Positions 25,871 through 36,200 of a stretch of 64,000 bases of DNA are shown here, piece by piece. The translations under genes were made by a program, and so were the position numbers. This DNA comes from Ignavibacteriales bacterium. Lineage in GTDB: Bacteria; Bacteroidota; Ignavibacteria; Ignavibacteriales; Melioribacteraceae. Under the pieces are notes generated by a model, which was not told the DNA's origin, made no database searches, and saw nothing but the letters and a program-made list of their open reading frames with translations. How positions within the stretch are numbered: the stretch's first letter is position 1; each line of letters opens with the position of its first letter. Location of the stretch: assembly GCA_026390775.1 (NCBI GenBank), contig JAPLFF010000004.1, forward strand, positions 25,584 to 89,583, read 5' to 3'.

Positions 25871-26926
25871 TTATTCAGAGATCATAACTTTTTCACCTTC
25901 GTTTAATCCGCTTACAATTTCCGTGTAACCGTTACTATTCCATCCTATTTTTACTTTGCGCTGAACTTTTTTCTCACCTTCAATGACTGTTACAAATCTT
26001 TCTCCTTTATCTCTTTTGACTGCACTTGCAGGAATAGTTAGTACATTTTTTCTCATCTCAAGGTATAAAGTAACGTTAGTTGTCATTTCCGGTCTAAGAA
26101 TTTTATTCTGAAAATCTGTTATTTGTATCGTGACGATATAGTTAACAACATTATCCTGGATAACAGCTTTCGGATAAATGGCTGTTATCTTTCCTTTGAA
26201 ATCGCTATCCGAATATGTGTCAACGGTAAAGCTCGCTTCTTGTCCAACTTTAATTTTTCCGATGTCGGTTTCATCAACATAGGCATTTACCTCAAGTCGT
26301 TTAAGATCAATGATGCTAACAAAAGTAGGAGACGCTAAACTTGCAGAAACAGTTTCACCCTCTTGAGTTGAGACAGAGGCAATTACTCCGGATGTTGTCG
26401 CATAGATTTTTGTGTAGGACAACTGCACTTTAGCAAAATCAACATTTGCTTCGGCTTGTTTTAACTGTGCTACTGCTACTTTAAATGAAGTCTCGGCTAT
26501 ATCAACCTGCTGTTGAGAAATAAAATTTTGCTGAAGCAGTGATTTCTGCCGTTCGATATTAAGCTTGGCATATTCATAATCTGCTTTCGCTTTATTTAGC
26601 GCTGCTACGTTTTGATTCAACTTAGCTTGAAGTTCCGCATCATCCAACTCGGCTATTATTTGTCCTGCTTGAACGTAATCCCCGATATTTGCTTTAAGCT
26701 TTTTAACTACGCCGGAAATTCTCGAACCAATTTTTACTTCAGCGCCGACCATCGGTTTAATAATTCCTGTAGCAATAACAGTCGAACCAATATCTCGTCT
26801 GGCGGCAATAGCAGTTTCAATTTTGCTCTCTTTTTTCCCATCACCGCTGAATACAAAAAGTCCCATAACAACAGCTATTACAGCAAATAAAACTATGCTG
26901 ACTATGATAATATATTTTTTCTTCAT
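25871..26926 (-). CDS. MacA-like periplasmic adaptor
   Basis: 351-aa membrane-fusion protein with an N-terminal anchor helix, lipoyl halves (VKIGSRISGVVKKLKANIGDYV and the later TSGVIASVSTQEGETV), a long coiled-coil hairpin (about 100-160) and beta-barrel plus MP domains. It connects the MacB-type permeases to the TolC protein at 26931. Confidence 0.91.
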   Translation of the reverse strand: MKKKYIIIVSIVLFAVIAVVMGLFVFSGDGKKESKIETAIAARRDIGSTVIATGIIKPMVGAEVKIGSRISGVVKKLKANIGDYVQAGQIIAELDDAELQAKLNQNVAALNKAKADYEYAKLNIERQKSLLQQNFISQQQVDIAETSFKVAVAQLKQAEANVDFAKVQLSYTKIYATTSGVIASVSTQEGETVSASLASPTFVSIIDLKRLEVNAYVDETDIGKIKVGQEASFTVDTYSDSDFKGKITAIYPKAVIQDNVVNYIVTIQITDFQNKILRPEMTTNVTLYLEMRKNVLTIPASAVKRDKGERFVTVIEGEKKVQRKVKIGWNSNGYTEIVSGLNEGEKVMISE

Positions 26927-26930
26927 CTTA

Positions 26931-28244
26931 TTATTTCTCCTGAAAAGTGTTTATGCCGGTTGCCCTTTTTAAAGATGCAACTGCAATCTTATAATCTGCA
27001 AGCGATTGAATAAAGGTTTGTTCGGCTATCACGTAGTTTGTTTGTGCATCAATTACTTCTATCATTGAGCCCAATCCTTCACGGTATTGTCCTTCAGCTA
27101 TTTTCAAGTTTTCTTTAGCATTTTCTAAAAATGTTTTTGCATTTATGATTCGTTCATCCGTTTCTTTAATGTTCAGATAAGCGCTCCATACATCGAGACT
27201 AACTTGCTGACTCAGAGACTCGAATTGTTTTTCCAATCCTTTTAGAGCTATATCTTCTTCTACAACACGGGCTTTTGTTGAAAATCCGGTAAACAATGGG
27301 AAGCTTAATGTTAGTCCATAAAACCAGTTTTCCTGAAGTGATGATATTGCTGTCCCACCGTAGTTATAAGAGGCTTCCGCTGAAAGAGTAGGGAAAAAAT
27401 CACTCTTAGCAATTTGAATGTTCGACTTTTGCACATTCAATTGTTCACTAAACTTTTTTAGCTCCGGTCTATTTTGATAAGCTTGCTTCTTCAGCTCATT
27501 AAATTCCTGTAATTGATTTTGTTCAATAATTGCAAGATCGTCAATAATAGTAATTGGAGAATCTGCCGGAAGTCCTAATAGTAAATTCAAATTACCCTTT
27601 GCTACAAGGAGATCGTTTTTTACTTTAATAAGTGTAAGATTGGAATTTGAAAGCTCTACCTCTGCTTTTAATATATCCGAACGGGATGCAAGACCGGTCT
27701 TGAATTTTGCATTTGCGTAATCGAGAAAAAGTTTGGCTCTTTCAATGGTTTTATAGGCTGACTCAATGAACCGTTCGGCTTGCAGCATACGATAATACCC
27801 TTGTGTAATCTTTAATATCAAATCCTGCTTATTAACTTCGTGTTGATAGTTACTTGCTTGATAATTGTAATTAGCGGCATTAACCGTTGCATCAGTTTTC
27901 AATCCCTGAAATAGATAATAACGAGCCGATACACCGGCATTATAATTATTATATGGCGAGGTAGTCACTCCTTTATTTGAAGACCTATCAAAGCTTGAGT
28001 TTATATTAATCGAAGGGAAATAACCCGATCTCGCTTCATCAATCCGCACTGCACTTTCATCAACGGTATAAGAAGAAGAAATTATGGCGGGATTATTTTT
28101 CAGCGCAATTTGAATGCAGTCTTCCAAAGAATATTTTTTATCATTCGTTTGAGCGCTTACGATAGAAACAGAAAGCAATAATAAAAGGATTATCTTTTCC
28201 ATAGTCTTTGTTTTTAGTTTTGTATTTGAATACTTGATTTTCAT
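26931..28244 (-). CDS. TolC-family outer-membrane efflux protein
   Basis: 437 aa with signal peptide (ending SIVSAQ) and two OEP repeats (YSLEDCIQIALKNNPAII; AKFKTGLASRSDILKAEVE; QYREGLGSMIEVIDAQ). The ATG at 28244 overlaps the preceding stop (ATGA) and has AGGA before it, though it gives a long basic n-region; an ATG at 28202 would give a shorter, more usual signal peptide. Outlet for the MacAB-type system. Confidence 0.91.
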   Translation of the reverse strand: MKIKYSNTKLKTKTMEKIILLLLLSVSIVSAQTNDKKYSLEDCIQIALKNNPAIISSSYTVDESAVRIDEARSGYFPSININSSFDRSSNKGVTTSPYNNYNAGVSARYYLFQGLKTDATVNAANYNYQASNYQHEVNKQDLILKITQGYYRMLQAERFIESAYKTIERAKLFLDYANAKFKTGLASRSDILKAEVELSNSNLTLIKVKNDLLVAKGNLNLLLGLPADSPITIIDDLAIIEQNQLQEFNELKKQAYQNRPELKKFSEQLNVQKSNIQIAKSDFFPTLSAEASYNYGGTAISSLQENWFYGLTLSFPLFTGFSTKARVVEEDIALKGLEKQFESLSQQVSLDVWSAYLNIKETDERIINAKTFLENAKENLKIAEGQYREGLGSMIEVIDAQTNYVIAEQTFIQSLADYKIAVASLKRATGINTFQEK

Positions 28245-28741
28245 TCACAGTCCTTTTTTCTATTGGGCATTTGATTTATGCCGGGATTTCTTTGCTGACC
28301 TTGGAATCGTTCGGTAAGGATCTTGTAGAATTTTTCAGATTGTTCCGGTGTTAATACTTTTTTGAATTGATAAAAATGCTGCACAACCCATCTTTGAGAT
28401 TCTACTTGCTGACGACTGAACTGCTCCAAAATACCTTCAAGCTTTTGACTGCTCACTTCCGATTGCCAGATTTCTTTTAACATTTCTTTGCGGAGTGATT
28501 CGAATTTTGTATCGAGAGTGTCGAGTTTAGAGTGAAATTCTGTTCTTATCTTTTCAAACTGTTCTATCTGCTGTGGCGTTAATTTTAATTCCTGTTTAAT
28601 TGATTCGAATCTATTTTCCGGTAAGATACTAACGGACGCATTATTCGCAGCCATCCATTTTAAGTATATAATTGTTCCCAAAGATGAAAGATTGATTAAG
28701 GTAACAATTACAATTAGATAAATTGTAATTCTCTTTTTCAT
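28241..28741 (-). CDS. Spy/CpxP-like periplasmic sensor protein
   Basis: 166-aa protein with an N-terminal membrane anchor and a helical domain of the Spy/CpxP/heavy-metal-resistance type: KQELKLTPQQIEQFEKIRTEF is the first LTxxQ motif and VLTPEQSEKFYKILTERF the second. Such proteins buffer envelope stress or bind metals and often modulate sigma/anti-sigma pairs. It overlaps both neighbours by four bases, joining anti-sigma factor and efflux genes. Confidence 0.85.
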   Translation of the reverse strand: MKKRITIYLIVIVTLINLSSLGTIIYLKWMAANNASVSILPENRFESIKQELKLTPQQIEQFEKIRTEFHSKLDTLDTKFESLRKEMLKEIWQSEVSSQKLEGILEQFSRQQVESQRWVVQHFYQFKKVLTPEQSEKFYKILTERFQGQQRNPGINQMPNRKKDCE

Positions 28742-29226
28742 TTTTGTAATCCTTTGTCGTTTGACGCTGATAAAAATATATCCTTTGTTATACTGTTTGG
28801 TGACACAACATCGAAGTAACTCATTCCAAAATCGTCTCTAATATTTTCTGTTTTAACGTAAGAATTGTTCTTCACTCCTGTTCGCGGATTCAATCTGCTT
28901 CCAAACCACGAACCTGTTAAAATCGCCAAAACAACTACCGCAACAGTAAATGCTGTATTTAATAAAAGCTTTGCATTAGTAATTGATACCCGGCCTGGGT
29001 TTCTCGTCTTTTCTTCCATTCTATTTTTTAAGGCATACCATAATGCCGGTGAAGGTAACGGCTGTTCTAACTTTATTTCTTCATTCCAGATATTTGCAAG
29101 CTCTTCAAAATGTTTTTTACAGCTACTGCATTCAGTTAAGTGTTGCTCAATTAATAATTTCTCAGTTTCGGTCAAATCACCATCTATATAAAGAAGAAAT
29201 CTTTTTTGAATTTTCTTGTGTTTCAT
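28738..29226 (-). CDS. Anti-sigma factor with zf-HC2 domain
   Basis: About 162 aa. The N-terminal zinc-binding HC2 motif H-x3-C-x2-C (QHLTECSSCKKHF) holds the sigma factor, and one membrane helix (TAFTVAVVVLAILTG) separates it from a short outside segment. The ATG at 29226 gives the start with AAGG boxes before it. It should restrain the ECF sigma factor encoded next to it until envelope or metal stress. Confidence 0.86.
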   Translation of the reverse strand: MKHKKIQKRFLLYIDGDLTETEKLLIEQHLTECSSCKKHFEELANIWNEEIKLEQPLPSPALWYALKNRMEEKTRNPGRVSITNAKLLLNTAFTVAVVVLAILTGSWFGSRLNPRTGVKNNSYVKTENIRDDFGMSYFDVVSPNSITKDIFLSASNDKGLQK

Positions 29227-29278
29227 AACCTTACCTTTTCTAATATGATAAGACACATAATAAGCCTAAAACTTGCGG

Positions 29279-29836
29279 TCATTGAAATATCTCTCTATAG
29301 CTAATTAGTTTTTTTGCCAGATTTTCTTTTGCTCGGTAGAGCAACGATTCAACAGAAGAAAGACTAAGTGCCATTATTTTTGATATTTCTTTATAAGATA
29401 GTTCTTCATAACGGGATAAAACTATTGCGGTTTTCTGTTTTGCCGGAAGGGAACTTATTGCTTCTTGAACTATTTGCTGTATTTCTGATTTCTCTAAAGT
29501 TTTTTCGGGTGATAAACTATTATCAGCCATCTCTTTTCCTCCTTCCCGGAAATCCAGAGATAAAAAGTTTATAACTTTTTGTCTTCTTAATCTGTTAATG
29601 GAAATGTTTACAGCAATTTGGTAAATCCACGTTGAAAGTTTTGAATCTTTACGAAAATTATTTATCGAATGAAATACTTTTAAAAACACATCTTGCGTAG
29701 CATCTTCAGCTTCCTCCTTATTCCCGATCATACGAAAGCAAACACTATAGACCATACGCGCATAGAGATCATAAACATAATTGTATATGAACTCATCACC
29801 GTTTTTAAGATGTTCAATTATTTGCTTTTCTTCCAT
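29279..29836 (-). CDS. ECF-type RNA polymerase sigma factor
   Basis: 185 aa with sigma-2 (EEAEDATQDVFLKVFHSINNFRKDSKLSTWIYQIAVN) and sigma-4 (LPAKQKTAIVLSRYEELSYKEISKIMALSLSSVESLLYRAKENL) regions typical for RpoE-like ECF factors. It heads the anti-sigma/Spy/efflux operon, which is probably its own regulon. A plain promoter of the GGAAC/GTC type was not convincingly found upstream. Confidence 0.94.
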   Translation of the reverse strand: MEEKQIIEHLKNGDEFIYNYVYDLYARMVYSVCFRMIGNKEEAEDATQDVFLKVFHSINNFRKDSKLSTWIYQIAVNISINRLRRQKVINFLSLDFREGGKEMADNSLSPEKTLEKSEIQQIVQEAISSLPAKQKTAIVLSRYEELSYKEISKIMALSLSSVESLLYRAKENLAKKLISYREIFQ

Positions 29837-30030
29837 TAACTCAAGACTCGCCGCTCATTTGCAATGGATTCGTAAAGGGAAATTCTTTTAATACAAGATT
29901 AGACACATGGATTGACAAAAACTTGTGTTTACAACTAATAATATTAATTGTAATAATATCTTTGACTCTAAACTTAGTTCGACTAAAAAAACAGACTGAG
30001 CTTGTGGTTCCCATAGTGGTAATTAAATGT

Positions 30031-30927
30031 CTAGATCATAGTTTTGTTTTTGCACTTATCGCACTCAAACTGTAAAGTCGTATGGTTGATTTCAAACTTC
30101 TCGTGCAATTTTTCTTCAATACGTTTTTGAATCTCCGAAGTATCTTTTACGGAAATATTACCGACTTCTATGTGAGCTTCAAAGTGGGTGTCGTTATCAT
30201 TTAATTTCCACAGATGAATGTGATGAACATTTTTTACACCGGTTATGGATTCTACTAATTCCCTTAATTCATTCAATTCAATTCCATCTGGCGAGGACAT
30301 CATAATAACTTCTAAAGCTTCCTTAACAATTTCATAAGTTTCTTTCAAGATATAAACTGATATGAGAATTGTAAGAAGCGGATCTATCCAATAAATTTTA
30401 TAAAAGATAATAAAGACTGCGCCAATTATTACTGCAACACTTGAAACGGCATCGCTTAATAGATGGAAATAAGCAGCCCTGATATTGAGATTACCTTCAG
30501 AACCTTTTTTAAGAAGCAGAGTTCCGGCTACATTTGCAGCCAGTCCAATCGAAGCAACTGCCAGCATTAAACTTCCGGTTATCAAAGAAGGATTATAAAA
30601 TCTTTCAATCGCTTCTTTAATTAAAAAGAAACTAATAATGATGAGCGTGCTCGCATTTATTATTGCGGCAATAATCTCAGCGCGTTTTAATCCGAATGTA
30701 TATTTAAACGTCTTTGGTTTTTTACTCAATCGCATTGCAATGTAAGTAATGATAATTGCAATACCGTCGCTGAAATTGTGCATTGCATCGGAAATCAACG
30801 ATAAGCTTCCTGAACTAAATCCGCCGATAACTTCCGCTATCGTTATTAAGAAATTCAAAGCCATAGTTATAAATAAATTTTTCTCCGAAGTTTCAGCGGC
30901 GTGATTATGTGAATGATTATGCGACAT
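30031..30927 (-). CDS. Cation diffusion facilitator (CDF) metal exporter
   Basis: 298 aa with six helices and the CDF metal site (SLISDAMHNFSDG in helix 2 and HLLSDAVSSVAV in helix 5), a His-rich N-terminus (HNHSHNHA) and a C-terminal cytoplasmic domain ending in a CxxC tail (FECDKCKNK). It exports Zn(II) or related divalent ions in exchange for protons. The CxxC tail could sense zinc. Apparently transcribed alone. Confidence 0.93.
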   Translation of the reverse strand: MSHNHSHNHAAETSEKNLFITMALNFLITIAEVIGGFSSGSLSLISDAMHNFSDGIAIIITYIAMRLSKKPKTFKYTFGLKRAEIIAAIINASTLIIISFFLIKEAIERFYNPSLITGSLMLAVASIGLAANVAGTLLLKKGSEGNLNIRAAYFHLLSDAVSSVAVIIGAVFIIFYKIYWIDPLLTILISVYILKETYEIVKEALEVIMMSSPDGIELNELRELVESITGVKNVHHIHLWKLNDNDTHFEAHIEVGNISVKDTSEIQKRIEEKLHEKFEINHTTLQFECDKCKNKTMI

Positions 30928-30950
30928 ATTTTCCTTTATCTTATTTTTTA

Positions 30951-30986
30951 GTCATTGCAAGCGCAACGAAGTGAAACGAATCAATC
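30951..30986. repeat. Degenerate 'ATTGCAAGCGCAACGAAG' repeat
   Basis: GTCATTGCAAGCGCAACGAA and following bases resemble the repeat at 19761-19832. It sits between the CDF and CFA synthase genes. Confidence 0.35.
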
Positions 30987-31010
30987 TTTGACTCAATGAA
31001 ACATCCATTG

Positions 31011-32135
31011 TCAGCGGACAGAATTATAACCGCCCAGCACTCCGTTCTTTGACAAAACAATTTGCCAAAGCTGATTTTTACTTCTTGCGCGGAATGCACC
31101 GGCGCTTGAAAGTAAAAAATATTCCCACATTCTGTAAAAACGTTCGCTGTATTTGTTTTTTAATTTATCCCAATTGTTTCTGAAATTTTCATACCAAGCC
31201 ATTAATGTTTTATCGTAATCTGCCCCTATATTATGCAAGTCTTCAACTATAAATAAACCCTCTACTGATCTTGCAAGCTGTGCAATTGAAGGAAGCATTC
31301 CATTTGGAAAAATGTATTTATGAGTCCAGGCATCCGTTGCAATTGTTGAACGAACCTCACCAATTGTATGGAGTAAAAACAAGCCGTCTTCTTTTAAGTT
31401 TCTTTCGGCTATCTGGAAATACTCTTTGTAATTTTTGTGTCCAACGTGTTCAATCATTCCAACTGAAACAATTCTATCAAATTTCTCATTTACTTCTCTG
31501 TAGTCTTGTAATCTAAATTCAACAGGCAAACCTTTGCACAATTCTTTTCCGAGCGCTACTTGTTCTTTTGAAACAGTTATTCCAAGAACTTCAACTCCAT
31601 ATTTCTCTGCTGCATATTTTCCAAACGCTCCCCATCCGCAGCCGATATCAAGCACGCGCATTCCGGATTTTAGGTATAATTTTTTGCAGACCAACTCAAG
31701 CTTGTTTTCCTGAGCTTCATCCAGTGTTTTTGCTTCTTTCCAATAAGCGCAGCTATAGTTCATTCTTTTATCGAGCATGTTTTGGAAAAGATCGTTTCCT
31801 AAATCGTAATGCCGTTCACCAATAATAAAAGCTCTTCTTCTTGCCTGCATATTGATTAAATAAAAGCCGGCAAGCTGCAAGGCAACTTTTAGATTACGCT
31901 TAATTTTATTTTGCAAATCGGCACGGATAATTCTGAAAATCATCACGTCAAGTTTTTCAACATTCCACCAATTATCCATATAGGATTCGCCAAGTCCAAG
32001 TTCAACTTCCGTAACAGCGCGTTTATAAAACCTATCATTGTGAACATGAATATCCCATGGGCTGCTGCCGTTAACATCAATACCGGCGAGAGATAATAAA
32101 TTCGTTACAAGCAATTCATATTTTGTAGTTTCCAT
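31011..32135 (-). CDS. Cyclopropane-fatty-acid synthase (copy 2)
   Basis: About 374-aa CFA synthase, a close paralogue of 15231-16352 with the same YDLGNDLFQNMLDKRMNYSC and LDIGCGWGAFGKYAAEKY motifs. I place the start at 32135 because METTKYELLVTNLL aligns with the N-terminus of copy 1; the in-frame residues before it overlap the PAS gene. It lies directly after a LOV-like PAS protein, suggesting regulated membrane lipid modification (inference). Confidence 0.92.
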   Translation of the reverse strand: METTKYELLVTNLLSLAGIDVNGSSPWDIHVHNDRFYKRAVTEVELGLGESYMDNWWNVEKLDVMIFRIIRADLQNKIKRNLKVALQLAGFYLINMQARRRAFIIGERHYDLGNDLFQNMLDKRMNYSCAYWKEAKTLDEAQENKLELVCKKLYLKSGMRVLDIGCGWGAFGKYAAEKYGVEVLGITVSKEQVALGKELCKGLPVEFRLQDYREVNEKFDRIVSVGMIEHVGHKNYKEYFQIAERNLKEDGLFLLHTIGEVRSTIATDAWTHKYIFPNGMLPSIAQLARSVEGLFIVEDLHNIGADYDKTLMAWYENFRNNWDKLKNKYSERFYRMWEYFLLSSAGAFRARSKNQLWQIVLSKNGVLGGYNSVR

Positions 32136-32148
32136 AGGTTCACTCTCT

Positions 32149-32814
32149 TTAACTAACATCAAGAAGGTCTAATCTTCCGCCAAGTTTTTTTACTTTATAC
32201 TCTTTTATATCGTTCAAAGCCAATAGTTTGTTAATTGCGCTGGTATATTCATCTCTAAAATCTTTTAAAAGTGTTTGTGTATCACCATTCTTATTCTTAG
32301 AAAATATTTCTTCTAAGTTATAGCTAAATCCTTGCAGAAAGTTCATGTAATTAAACAAAATATCGTTCACTGTTTCAAGCGTGGATTTCATGGAATCATA
32401 TTCGGATTTTTGTTTTACATATTCTCTTTGAGCAGTAACGTTATTTAGCGTGATTGAAAAATGAGTAACTATACCAGCTGAATTATAGATAGGCGAAAAT
32501 GAACATAAACTCCAAAATGATGAGCCGTCCTTTTTATATGCTAATAAACTAAAAGAGTTTTTTTTATAATTAGCAATTGCGTCGTTAATATTTTCAATAT
32601 CTTCAGAGGAGGATTCGGCTCCGAGTAAAATATTAATTTTTTTTCCAATTATTTCTTCCGCAGAATATCCGGTCATTTTTGTTAACCCACGGTTAGCATA
32701 AATAATACTTTTGTTTTCGTCTTCTGCATCGATGACAATAAATCCCTCGTTGGTATCGAGAAGGTAATGAGAACGTATTTGTAAAAACTTTTCCGGTGAT
32801 AATACTTGATTCAT
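32149..32814 (-). CDS. LOV-like PAS protein lacking the photoactive cysteine
   Basis: 221 aa. Residues about 18-130 follow the LOV-type PAS pattern closely: GFIVIDAEDENKSIIYANRG, LTKMTGYSAEEIIGK, YKKDGSSFWSLCSFSPIYN and THFSITLNNVT. The segment that in LOV photoreceptors reads GxNCRFLQ is GKKINILLG, without the adduct-forming cysteine. A coiled-coil tail follows (130-221) with no output domain. It may bind flavin non-photochemically, or another ligand. It overlaps or abuts the CFA synthase gene. Confidence 0.82.
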   Translation of the reverse strand: MNQVLSPEKFLQIRSHYLLDTNEGFIVIDAEDENKSIIYANRGLTKMTGYSAEEIIGKKINILLGAESSSEDIENINDAIANYKKNSFSLLAYKKDGSSFWSLCSFSPIYNSAGIVTHFSITLNNVTAQREYVKQKSEYDSMKSTLETVNDILFNYMNFLQGFSYNLEEIFSKNKNGDTQTLLKDFRDEYTSAINKLLALNDIKEYKVKKLGGRLDLLDVS

Positions 32815-32858
32815 AAGTTACCTAACTTTTTGAAACAACAACTACAAAATGTGAACCG

Positions 32859-33158
32859 CTATATTACCAGAACGCTGTTTTCCGAATCGCCGAAAGGATT
32901 AAGCACATGTATATCTGCTTCGGCTTCATTTAACCAAACACCGCTGCCGCAATATCTGAATTGATATTCTTTGCCGGCTTCAAGTTCAATCGTTATGCTT
33001 TCTTTGTTCTTTGAAGTGAACAAATTTGCTTTGTGATCCCAGTTATTAAATTCACCTACCAAAGCAATCTCATCGAATTGTTCTGCAATTTCTTTTGGCA
33101 GTGTAAATGTAACTTTGCATGTTGATTTGTCTTTTGAGTATTCTTTTTTAATTGACAT
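32859..33158 (-). CDS. CBM48/E-set glycogen-binding-like protein
   Basis: About 99 aa, an isolated CBM48-like domain as found at the start of glycogen-branching enzymes and in AMPK beta: CKVTFTLPKEIAEQFDEIALVGEFNNWD followed by EAGKEYQFRY. A clear AAGGAG box precedes the ATG at 33158, so this start is preferred over an upstream TTG. Small stand-alone CBM48 proteins of this type are common in Bacteroidota-like genomes; their role is unknown. Confidence 0.84.
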   Translation of the reverse strand: MSIKKEYSKDKSTCKVTFTLPKEIAEQFDEIALVGEFNNWDHKANLFTSKNKESITIELEAGKEYQFRYCGSGVWLNEAEADIHVLNPFGDSENSVLVI

Positions 33159-33239
33159 GACATTCTCCTTCAAATTTATTTAGGAAATATCCGCCTCCTC
33201 TCAATTCAAAAGGAGGCATTGATTTTCTATTTAATAATC

Positions 33240-36200
33240 CTATCCAATCTCAGCAATCGGTTTTTCTTTCTTTTTATCAATCATATAAGCGAACATTGGT
33301 ATATAAATAAGTGTGAGCAAAGTCCCGATTAATAACCCGCCGATTGCAACATCTGCTAAAGGACTTAATCTTTCCAATCCAACAGCTTGTTCAAGAGCTA
33401 TCGGAATCATTCCGGCAATAGTGCCGAACGCCGTCATCATAACGGGACGGAAACGAATGCGAACGCTTTCGATTGCGCTTTCAAACGGGGTTTCACCGTT
33501 TGCTCTATAATTTTGATAGAAGTCGATAAGCAAAACTGCATTCTTAATTATGATTCCAAAGAGCAATAATATCCCAAGAAGACTCGGCATACAACTCGGT
33601 TTATGAAACAATAACATTCCCCACGCCGCGCCGATCATCGCAAGAGGCAAAACTGCAATCATAATGAACGACATTTTTACAGAACGGTAAAAAGAAATTA
33701 GAACCATTAATAAAAGAATTATTCCCAATCCAATTGCCTTTATCATTCGTGCAAAACTGTCGTTAATTTGCGCGATGTCTCCTTCTTGAGTTATTATATC
33801 GTTATCATTCTTAACGTTCACAAGCGCGGCTTCAGCATCGTCTGTTAAATGGCTTACCGGGCGATTTGCGCGGTAACCGTTAACATCAATACTGTAAAGC
33901 ATTTTGTCGCGTTCGATTTTTGCGAAGGTTAGATTTTTAGAAATCGTCGCCAAATGCTCAAGCGGTATTTCTCCCATCGGCGTATGAATTGGTAATAACC
34001 TTAAGGTTTGTTCATTCTCGCTGAACTTTCCTTTGAGATACAATCGAACGATTTGCGTGTTCAAAGATTGAAGATCAGCATTGAGTCCAACAGTTTGTCC
34101 TCTCACCGGAATTTGCATCGCGATTTCGTATGGAGTTATTCCGTAGCTCAAAGCTTTATTCTCATCAATGTTTAAAACTATCTCGCTAAAATCTTTATCC
34201 CAGCTTGTGGATAACGAAGTCAATCCTTTTATATCCTTCAGAGCTTTTTCAACTTCGTGAGATTTTTCTGCTAGTCCGTCCACCATTGGAGATTTTATTC
34301 TAACATCCAACGTTGCTTTAATTGTAGAAAGTGCCGTTGCTCCGAAATCATAAACATCATTTTTCTTTATGCCTTCCAGATATGAAAGTTTATCGCGTAT
34401 AATATCTTCGATCTGCCACATGTTCATTTTTCTATCGAACCGGTTCACGCAGTATATTGTTATTGTTGCCTCAGCCGGTAAGTTGCCGCTGCCTAAACTT
34501 AGAACGCCCATTTCGTTTCCAAAAGCAACCGAACTTTTTGTTACCCACGGCTGTTGATGAAGCCATTTTACAAAAGGTTCAATTTTGGTTTCAGCGTTAT
34601 TAACCGTTGAATTCGAACTGAACATTACCTGCGCTTTAATGATGCCGGTGTCCATCGGCGGCATCGCGTCTCTGCCAATAGTCGGCATGATAGTTTTCAT
34701 ACTTAAGGCGAGAAGAATTACCACGCCAAGTATAAGAGCAACGCGCCGCCAAACTCTATTCTTACCGTTTGAGAATTTAATTACGTTCACATACGGTTCT
34801 ACCATTCTTCCAAACGATTTATTATAAATCTTGTTGAACCACAACTCAACTTTGGTTTTGCCGGTTCCCTTTTTGTAAAGAGATTCCGAAAGTTTTGGAA
34901 TAAACGTGATTGCCAGAAAGAACGAAATCAAGAGTGCAATGATTAAAGTCATTATTAGCGGCAGAAATATTTTTTGAGGAAATCCGCCTACAAACATCAA
35001 TGGAAATACTATCGCTATTGTTGCTAACGTTCCGGACCAAATTGGACCGATGACTTCTTTTGTTCCCTTATGAATTGCGGTTTGTAAATCCTCTTTCAAC
35101 TCGTTAAGATGCCGCTCGATATTTTCAAGCACCACAACGGCGTCATCGGTAAGCATTCCAAGAGCAAGAATTATTGCCGTATAAATAACAATGTTTAAAC
35201 TTCCTCCCGTAAGCCAGATTACCGCCATAGTAGAAAAGAATACCAATGGAATTGATAACGCGGCGGCAATGATTGCTCTAAAATTTCCAAGGAAGAAAAG
35301 TATAATTAACAGCGTATAAAATATCGCGTCTCTTAATGCGACGAGCATATTATCGTTGGAAAGTTCAATCAAATCCCGTTGCGTATCGGATATTTCAAAA
35401 TTTATGTTGGGATATTTTGCTTCGAGTTTTGTCATCTCTTCACGTGCGGCTTTACTTACACTTAAAACGCTTCCGCCCGGAGCGCGTTGAATAGCCAATG
35501 CTATTGCCTGCTTTCCGTTGCCGATATAACCGCTTGTGCGTTTTGCGTAGCTCCAGCTTACGTTTGCAATATCGCCCAATCTTACATTTGGCATAACGCT
35601 AATTTGTTTTAACCGTTCAACCTCATCTTTCTCGCCGTAGAAAGTAATTGTATAAAAACTGTTTTCTCCTTTCACAAATCCAACCGGCATATCACGGTTT
35701 AGTGTTTGCAACGCTTTGGCTATTTTATCAAAATCTGTGTTATACTTTTTAGCTTTGAATGGATCTACTTCAACATTGATTGAGCTTTCATATCCTCCGA
35801 AAACTTCAACGTTGCCGATATCCGGGTTGCTTAACAGATACGGCTTTAAGTAGCTGTCGGCAATTTTTCTAATATCGCCGAGATCGATATTATTGTTTTT
35901 CGGTGATAAAGAAATGACATCTACCGGAAGAATAAAATCTCCCGCCGTATAAATTGCGGGGTTCGCGTCTGCCGGTAAAACTCCCTTGGCAATTGAAAGT
36001 GCGTTAGCTACGTCAACCGCCGCCGCGTTCAAACTTTTTTCATAACTGAATTCCGCTTTCACAATCGAAAAGTTTGCTACGTTTATCGAACTGATATCCG
36101 TTACCAATCCTAACCGCGCAATTTCCTGCTCGATAGGTTTTGAAACTGTATTTGCAGCAACTTGTGCCGTTGCCCCCGGTATTTTTGTAATAACCATTAC

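Noticed and set aside
29836..30030. ECF-sigma promoter (GGAAC) before the sigma factor gene
   Set aside because: A GGGAACC is present but the matching -10 element is not at the usual 16-17 base distance.
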